Origin: Microbacterium sufflavum
GTDB lineage: Bacteria; Actinomycetota; Actinomycetes; Actinomycetales; Microbacteriaceae
Direction of reading: 5' to 3'
NCBI RefSeq assembly: GCF_023101165.1
Contig: NZ_CP078076.1
Span: 1,860,001-1,924,000 of the forward strand
Length of the DNA stretch: 64,000 nucleotides
In this document: piece by piece, positions 59,880 to 64,000 of the stretch
How positions within the stretch are numbered: the first letter of the stretch is position 1
Layout of the letters: each line of letters begins with the position of its first letter
Notes under the pieces: generated by a model
What the model saw: the letters and a program-made list of their open reading frames with translations, nothing else
What the model was told of the DNA's origin: nothing
The model's database searches: none
Made by a program: the position numbers and the translations under genes

Positions 59880-61943
59880 TCAGCCTACTGGTGCGACGGG
59901 GGCGGGCCCCAGCGACGCGGTCGAGGCGTCGCGCACCACGCCGATGGTCTCGATCGTCAGCGGCGCCGCGGTGGCCTCGCTGTACGACAGCACCGGCAGG
60001 CCGTCGGTCTGCGCCGACACCAGCCGTCGCACGGCCGGCCGCAGCGACGGCGCGCACACCAGCACCGGTTCCGGCCCGTCCGCCTGCGCGGCAACCGCCT
60101 GCTTGACCGAGGCGATCACGGCCTCCATGCGCTGCGGCTCGAACACGATCTGGGTGCCGTCGTCGCCCGGCCGCAGGCTCTCCAGCATCGCCTGCTCCAG
60201 CAGCGGGTTGATCATGACCACCCGCAGCACGCCGTTCTCCGCGAAGCGCGCGGCGATCGCCGGGCCGAGCGCGGCCCTGGCGGCCTCGATCAGCCCCTCC
60301 GGGTCGGTCGAGGTCTTGGCGCGCAGGGCCAGCGCCTCGTAGATGCGGCCGAGGTCGTTGATCGGCACGCGCTCCGCGAGCAGCCCCTGCAGGACGCGCT
60401 GGACCTCGGCGAGTGAGAGCTGTGCGGGCGTGAGCTCCTCCACCGCCGACGGCGACACCTGCTTGAGCGCGTCGGTGAGCTGGCGCACGTCCTCCCGCGA
60501 CAGCAGCCGCGCGGCGTGCGTCTGGATCACGCTCGACAGGTGCGTGACGATCACGCTGGCCCGGTCGATCACGGTCGCTCCGGCGAACTCGGCGCTGTGC
60601 CGCATCTCCATCGGGATCCACTTGCCCTCCAGCCCGAACACGGGGTCGAGGGCTGCGGCGCCGGGCAGCGACTCGAGCCCCGAGCCGAGCGCGAGCACCG
60701 ATCCGCCCGGCGCGGTGCCGCGCCCGGTCTCCACCCCGGCGATGCGGATCACGTACGTGGCCTGCGGCAGCTCGATGCTGTCGCGCGTGCGGACGGGCGG
60801 GGTGACCAGGCCGAGGTCGAGCGCGATGCGCCGCCGCAGCGCCTTCACGCGCGCGAGCAGGTCGTCGGGGCCGCCGGTGACCAGGTCGACGATGTCGGGC
60901 GAGAGGAGGATCTCGAGCGGGTGCACGCGCATGCGTTCGATCAGCTCCTCCGGCTGCTCCGCAGGCGGCGTCACCGGTGCCTTCGCGGCTTCGGCCGCCT
61001 CCCGTTTCCTGGTGGCGGTGATGCGCTGGGCGACCAGGAGCAGCAGCGCCCCGATCGCGACGAACGGCAGCATCGGCATGTGCGGGATGAGCGACATGAT
61101 GATGGCCGCGCACCCGGCGATCAGCAGCGCGTTGCGGGACTGCCCGAGCTGGGCCGATGCGGCCGTGCCCATCTCGGTCTCGGCGGTCGAACGGGTCACG
61201 ATCATGCCGGTCGACACGGCCATGAGCAGGGCCGGGATCTGCGTGACCAGGCCGTCGCCGATCGTCAGGAGGCTGTACGTGCTCACGGCCTGGTCGATCG
61301 ACATGCCGTGCTGCACGAGCCCGATCGCGATGCCGCCGACGATGTTGATGATGATGATGACGAGCCCGGCGATCGCGTCGCCCTTCACGAACTTCGAGGC
61401 ACCGTCCATGGCGCCGTAGAAGTCGGCCTCCGCGGCCACCTCGGCGCGGCGCTGCCTGGCCTCCGTGTCGGTGATGAGTCCCGCGTTGAGATCGGCGTCG
61501 ATGGCCATCTGCTTGCCGGGCATCGCGTCGAGCGTGAACCGGGCGCCGACCTCGGCCACGCGCTCGGCACCCTTCGTGACGACGACGAACTGGATGACCA
61601 CGAGGATGAGGAACACGACCGCGCCGATGATGAGCGAGCCGCCGACCGCGATGGCCCCGAACGCCTCGATGACCTGCCCCGCATACGCCTCGCCCAGCAC
61701 GAGCCGGGTGGACGCGACGTTCAGGCCGAGACGGAACAGCGTCGCCACCAGCAGCAGCGAGGGGAACACCGAGAAGTCGAGCGGCTTCTTCACGAACATC
61801 GACGTCAGCAGGATCACCAGCGCGAACATGATGTTGAGGATGATGAGCACGTCGAGCAGGAACGGCGGCACCGGGACGACGAGCAGCATGATGATGCCGA
61901 CCACCCCGATCGGCACCATCAGCGTGGTGAGCATCTTCTTCAT
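59880..61943 (-). CDS. flhA: Flagellar export gate protein FlhA
   Basis: 687 aa. Seven or eight transmembrane helices over the first 310 residues; the conserved FHIPEP-type loop region reads FTLDAMPGKQMAIDADLNAG near residue 140. The cytoplasmic domain from about residue 340 (TPPAEQPEELIERMRVHPLE, later GYIPMEMR-like KWIPMEMRHSAEFAG) is the substrate and chaperone docking platform. It overlaps flhB by 4 nt. Confidence 0.96.
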   Translation of the reverse strand: MKKMLTTLMVPIGVVGIIMLLVVPVPPFLLDVLIILNIMFALVILLTSMFVKKPLDFSVFPSLLLVATLFRLGLNVASTRLVLGEAYAGQVIEAFGAIAVGGSLIIGAVVFLILVVIQFVVVTKGAERVAEVGARFTLDAMPGKQMAIDADLNAGLITDTEARQRRAEVAAEADFYGAMDGASKFVKGDAIAGLVIIIINIVGGIAIGLVQHGMSIDQAVSTYSLLTIGDGLVTQIPALLMAVSTGMIVTRSTAETEMGTAASAQLGQSRNALLIAGCAAIIMSLIPHMPMLPFVAIGALLLLVAQRITATRKREAAEAAKAPVTPPAEQPEELIERMRVHPLEILLSPDIVDLVTGGPDDLLARVKALRRRIALDLGLVTPPVRTRDSIELPQATYVIRIAGVETGRGTAPGGSVLALGSGLESLPGAAALDPVFGLEGKWIPMEMRHSAEFAGATVIDRASVIVTHLSSVIQTHAARLLSREDVRQLTDALKQVSPSAVEELTPAQLSLAEVQRVLQGLLAERVPINDLGRIYEALALRAKTSTDPEGLIEAARAALGPAIAARFAENGVLRVVMINPLLEQAMLESLRPGDDGTQIVFEPQRMEAVIASVKQAVAAQADGPEPVLVCAPSLRPAVRRLVSAQTDGLPVLSYSEATAAPLTIETIGVVRDASTASLGPAPVAPVG

Positions 61944-63031
61944 GCGGTCCTCCGGTAGGGGAGCGAGTGGATGCCGCGGGCGGCGCCGCGACGCCGCAGG
62001 GCGTCGACGAACACGAGCACGCGCGCCACGGCGTTGTACAGGTCTTCGGGGATCTCGTGTCCCAGCTCGCACGCGGCGTGCAGGGATCGGGCGAGGGTGA
62101 TGTCGCGCACGAGGGGCACCCCGGCCTCGAGCGCCTTCTCGCGGATGCGCTCGGCGATCACCCCGCTGCCCTTCGCGACCACGCGGGGCGCGGAGGTGCC
62201 GGCCTCGTAGCTCAGCGCGATCGCGATGTGGGTGGGGTTGACCACCACGACGTCGGAGTTCGCGACCGCCGCGATCATCCGGTTGCGGCTCACGGCGAGC
62301 TGGCGAGACCGGCGCTGCTGGCGGATCAGCGGGTCGCCCTCGGAGTTCTTGTTCTCGTCGCGCACTTCCTTCTTGGTCATGCGCGTGTGCTTGCGGTTGC
62401 GGCGCATCACCACGAACAGGTCGATCGCGGCGAGGACCAGGCCCACGCCGATCGCGGTCTGCAGGAGGGCGGCGGTGCCCTCGGCCGCGGTGCCCAGCAG
62501 ACGGGAGATCGAGTGCGCGCCGCTCGCGGTCAGCACCGGCATGAGCCCGGCGATCACGAACCACAGCGCGAGCGCGATCGCTGCCGTCTTGAGCAGCGCC
62601 TTCGCGCCCTCCCAGAGCGCCTGCAGGCCGAACACGCGCCGCATGCCCGAGACGAGGTTGAACTGCTCGTAGCGTCCGGTGAGCGTGCGCAGGTGCACGC
62701 CGCCCTGCACCACCGCGCCGAGCAGGGTGACGACCGCGACGGCGGCCAGCAGCGCGCCGAGCGTGGGCAGGACCGACGCGAGCCCGCGGCCCAGCGCGCC
62801 GAGCGCGGCCTCGGGCGACGGCGCCCGCATGAGCGAGGTGAGCGAGATGAGCTGCTCGGTGCCCGCGGCGGTGCCCGCAGCGATCGCGGCGGGCATCATG
62901 ACGGCCGCGGCGCCGATGCCGAGCCACGCCGTGAGGTCCTGGCTGCGGGCGAGGCGGCCCTTCTGCCGGGCTTCGCGCAGGTGCTTGTCTGTCGCCTTCT
63001 CGCTGCGCTCCCCGCTGTCGGCGTCGCTCAC
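61940..63031 (-). CDS. flhB: Flagellar export switch protein FlhB
   Basis: 363 aa. N-terminal EKATDKHLREARQKGRLARS, four transmembrane helices, then the cytoplasmic domain with the self-cleavage site NPTH in DVVVVNPTHIAIALSYEAG (near residue 265), which switches export from hook to filament substrates. GTG start overlaps the fliR stop. Confidence 0.95.
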   Translation of the reverse strand: MSDADSGERSEKATDKHLREARQKGRLARSQDLTAWLGIGAAAVMMPAAIAAGTAAGTEQLISLTSLMRAPSPEAALGALGRGLASVLPTLGALLAAVAVVTLLGAVVQGGVHLRTLTGRYEQFNLVSGMRRVFGLQALWEGAKALLKTAAIALALWFVIAGLMPVLTASGAHSISRLLGTAAEGTAALLQTAIGVGLVLAAIDLFVVMRRNRKHTRMTKKEVRDENKNSEGDPLIRQQRRSRQLAVSRNRMIAAVANSDVVVVNPTHIAIALSYEAGTSAPRVVAKGSGVIAERIREKALEAGVPLVRDITLARSLHAACELGHEIPEDLYNAVARVLVFVDALRRRGAARGIHSLPYRRTA

Positions 63032-63789
63032 GGCGTCACCCCCTGCATCAGCCGGAAGGCCTGGGAGGCGAGCGCGTCGATGATGCCGGGGAACGCCACG
63101 TACACGGCGCCGGCGAGCAGCAGCGTCAGCAGGATCTTCACCGGGAAGCCCATCGCGAACGCGTTGAGCGCGGGGGCGACCCGGGTGATCAGGCCGAGGC
63201 CCACGTCGGCCAGGAACAGCACGAGCACGAGCGGGCCCGCGATCTGCACGGCCGCGAGCACCATCTGCGACACCCCGTCCACGAGCAGCTCGACGGGCCC
63301 GGCGACCGCGAAGACGCCGTCGACGGGCACGGCGTCGAAGCTGCGCGCGAGCCCGGCGAGGATCAGCTGGTAGCCGCCGGAGGCGAACAGCAGCGTCAGC
63401 GCCGTCAGGTGGAACAGGCGGGTGAACTGGGCGCCGTTGACCATCGCCGCCGGGTCGAACGCCTGGGCGAGTTGGAACCCGCCGAACACGTCGATCAGGC
63501 TGCCGGCGGCCTGCAGCGCCGCGAAGCACATCATCACCAGGAAACCCAGCAGCGCACCGGTGAGCACCTGGAGCACGAGCGCGCCGAGGAACGCGCCGGT
63601 GTCCAGCGGCTCGTAGCCGGGGGCGACGGCCGCGCCCACTGCGAGGGACAGCCCGATCGACAGCATGGCCTTCACGCGCACCGGGATCGCGCCGTAGGAG
63701 AACGGCGGAGCGATCATGATGAACGCCGTGATGCGCACGGCCGCGAGCATCGTGGCCTCCAGCCACGCGAAGTCGATCGGGATGTACAC
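63028..63789 (-). CDS. fliR: Flagellar export gate protein FliR
   Basis: 253 aa with about six to seven hydrophobic segments, normal for FliR. Conserved features: RITAFIMIAPPFSYGAIPVRVKAM at the start and GLITRVAPALNAFAMGFPVKI near residue 195. Part of the FliPQR export channel. GTG start, four bases after fliQ. Confidence 0.95.
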   Translation of the reverse strand: MYIPIDFAWLEATMLAAVRITAFIMIAPPFSYGAIPVRVKAMLSIGLSLAVGAAVAPGYEPLDTGAFLGALVLQVLTGALLGFLVMMCFAALQAAGSLIDVFGGFQLAQAFDPAAMVNGAQFTRLFHLTALTLLFASGGYQLILAGLARSFDAVPVDGVFAVAGPVELLVDGVSQMVLAAVQIAGPLVLVLFLADVGLGLITRVAPALNAFAMGFPVKILLTLLLAGAVYVAFPGIIDALASQAFRLMQGVTP

Positions 63790-63793
63790 GCGC

Positions 63794-64000
63794 TCACCCG
63801 CTCAGCAGCGCCGGGATCCGGGCGAACATCTCGTTCGTGAAGGCGATGATCTCCGCGATCATCCAGTTGCCGGCGATCAGCAGGGCGATGCCGACCGCGA
63901 CGATCTTCGGCACGAACGACAGCGTCACCTCCTGCACCTGGGTGATGGACTGCAGCAGCGAGATCGCGAAGCCCACCACGAGCGCGGTCACCAGCATGGG
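63794..64000 (-). CDS. fliQ: Flagellar export gate protein FliQ, N-terminus beyond window
   Basis: The visible 68 residues are the C-terminal three-quarters of an expected 89-aa protein. Two hydrophobic helices with VTALVVGFAISLLQSITQVQ then EVTLSFVPKIVAV are characteristic. First gene of the operon portion seen here; fliP is expected just outside the window. Confidence 0.93.
   Translation of the reverse strand, partial: PMLVTALVVGFAISLLQSITQVQEVTLSFVPKIVAVGIALLIAGNWMIAEIIAFTNEMFARIPALLSG

Noticed and set aside
61940..63766. 608-codon frame that would fuse fliR-antiframe sequence to flhB
   Set aside because: FlhB starts at the GTG 63031 with the conserved EKATDKH segment; upstream codons are a shadow of fliR.

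Overview
The window is a very GC-rich, gene-dense chromosomal segment of an actinobacterium. Gene content (actinobacterial rplM-rpsI-glmM and coaA / glmS-acpS-alr-tsaE neighbourhoods, a CsrA-linked flagellar export operon, an Asp23/DUF2273 envelope block, GTG starts, stop/start overlaps and apparently leaderless genes) points to Microbacteriaceae, most likely Microbacterium. That placement is inferred from gene content, not from a search. I see no insertion sequence, prophage or CRISPR array.

Layout. 1-9.6 kb: end of a PfkB kinase, tRNA-Tyr, a BASS-family transporter, a FusB-like EF-G-binding protein, an enoyl-CoA hydratase, a proline-rich membrane protein, an inositol-phosphatase-like enzyme, a secreted M23 peptidase, tRNA-Thr and tRNA-Met, a 67-bp tandem repeat, and a tetR-MFS drug-efflux operon with a clear palindromic operator. 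9.8-13.9 kb: a nine-gene envelope-stress block with Asp23/Gls24-like proteins, DUF2273, two membrane anchors, CsbD and an ECF sigma factor. 13.9-18.5 kb: an NmrA-type oxidoreductase divergent from an HxlR regulator, an amino-acid permease, truA and an EEP-family phosphatase. 18.7-21.0 kb: rplM-rpsI behind a structured leader, then glmM.

21-50 kb is a large surface-glycan locus. It encodes a four-gene set for UDP-di-N-acetylbacillosamine (dehydratase, aminotransferase, phosphosugar transferase, acetyltransferase) and a three-gene set for UDP-L-FucNAc (FnlABC/CapEFG type). It also has several glycosyltransferases, a Wzx-like flippase, a Wzy-like ligase/polymerase, DUF4012, and a tyrosine autokinase (Wzc type) with a low-molecular-weight tyrosine phosphatase and VanZ. 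The sugar genes overlap by 4-8 nt, so they look like one transcript.

Inside that locus (37.9-47.2 kb) is the most unusual part of the window: a nucleotidyltransferase fused to a PqqD-like domain, an HprK-like P-loop protein fused to a second PqqD-like domain, a signal peptidase I, a MauE-thioredoxin-like membrane protein and an AraC regulator. Two genes there have related N-termini (168 and 64 aa), each behind the same promoter and a 92-nt leader that begins at the predicted transcription start and folds around the same 8-bp stem. I propose this as a candidate peptide/protein-modification and export module with its own regulatory RNA element.

50-64 kb: Ppx/GppA phosphatase divergent from coaA, then glmS, acpS, alr and tsaE, followed by a response regulator, a histidine kinase and a membrane protein with a degenerate GGDEF-like domain. 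These converge on a minus-strand flagellar export operon transcribed fliQ-fliR-flhB-flhA-csrA; fliQ is cut by the window edge.
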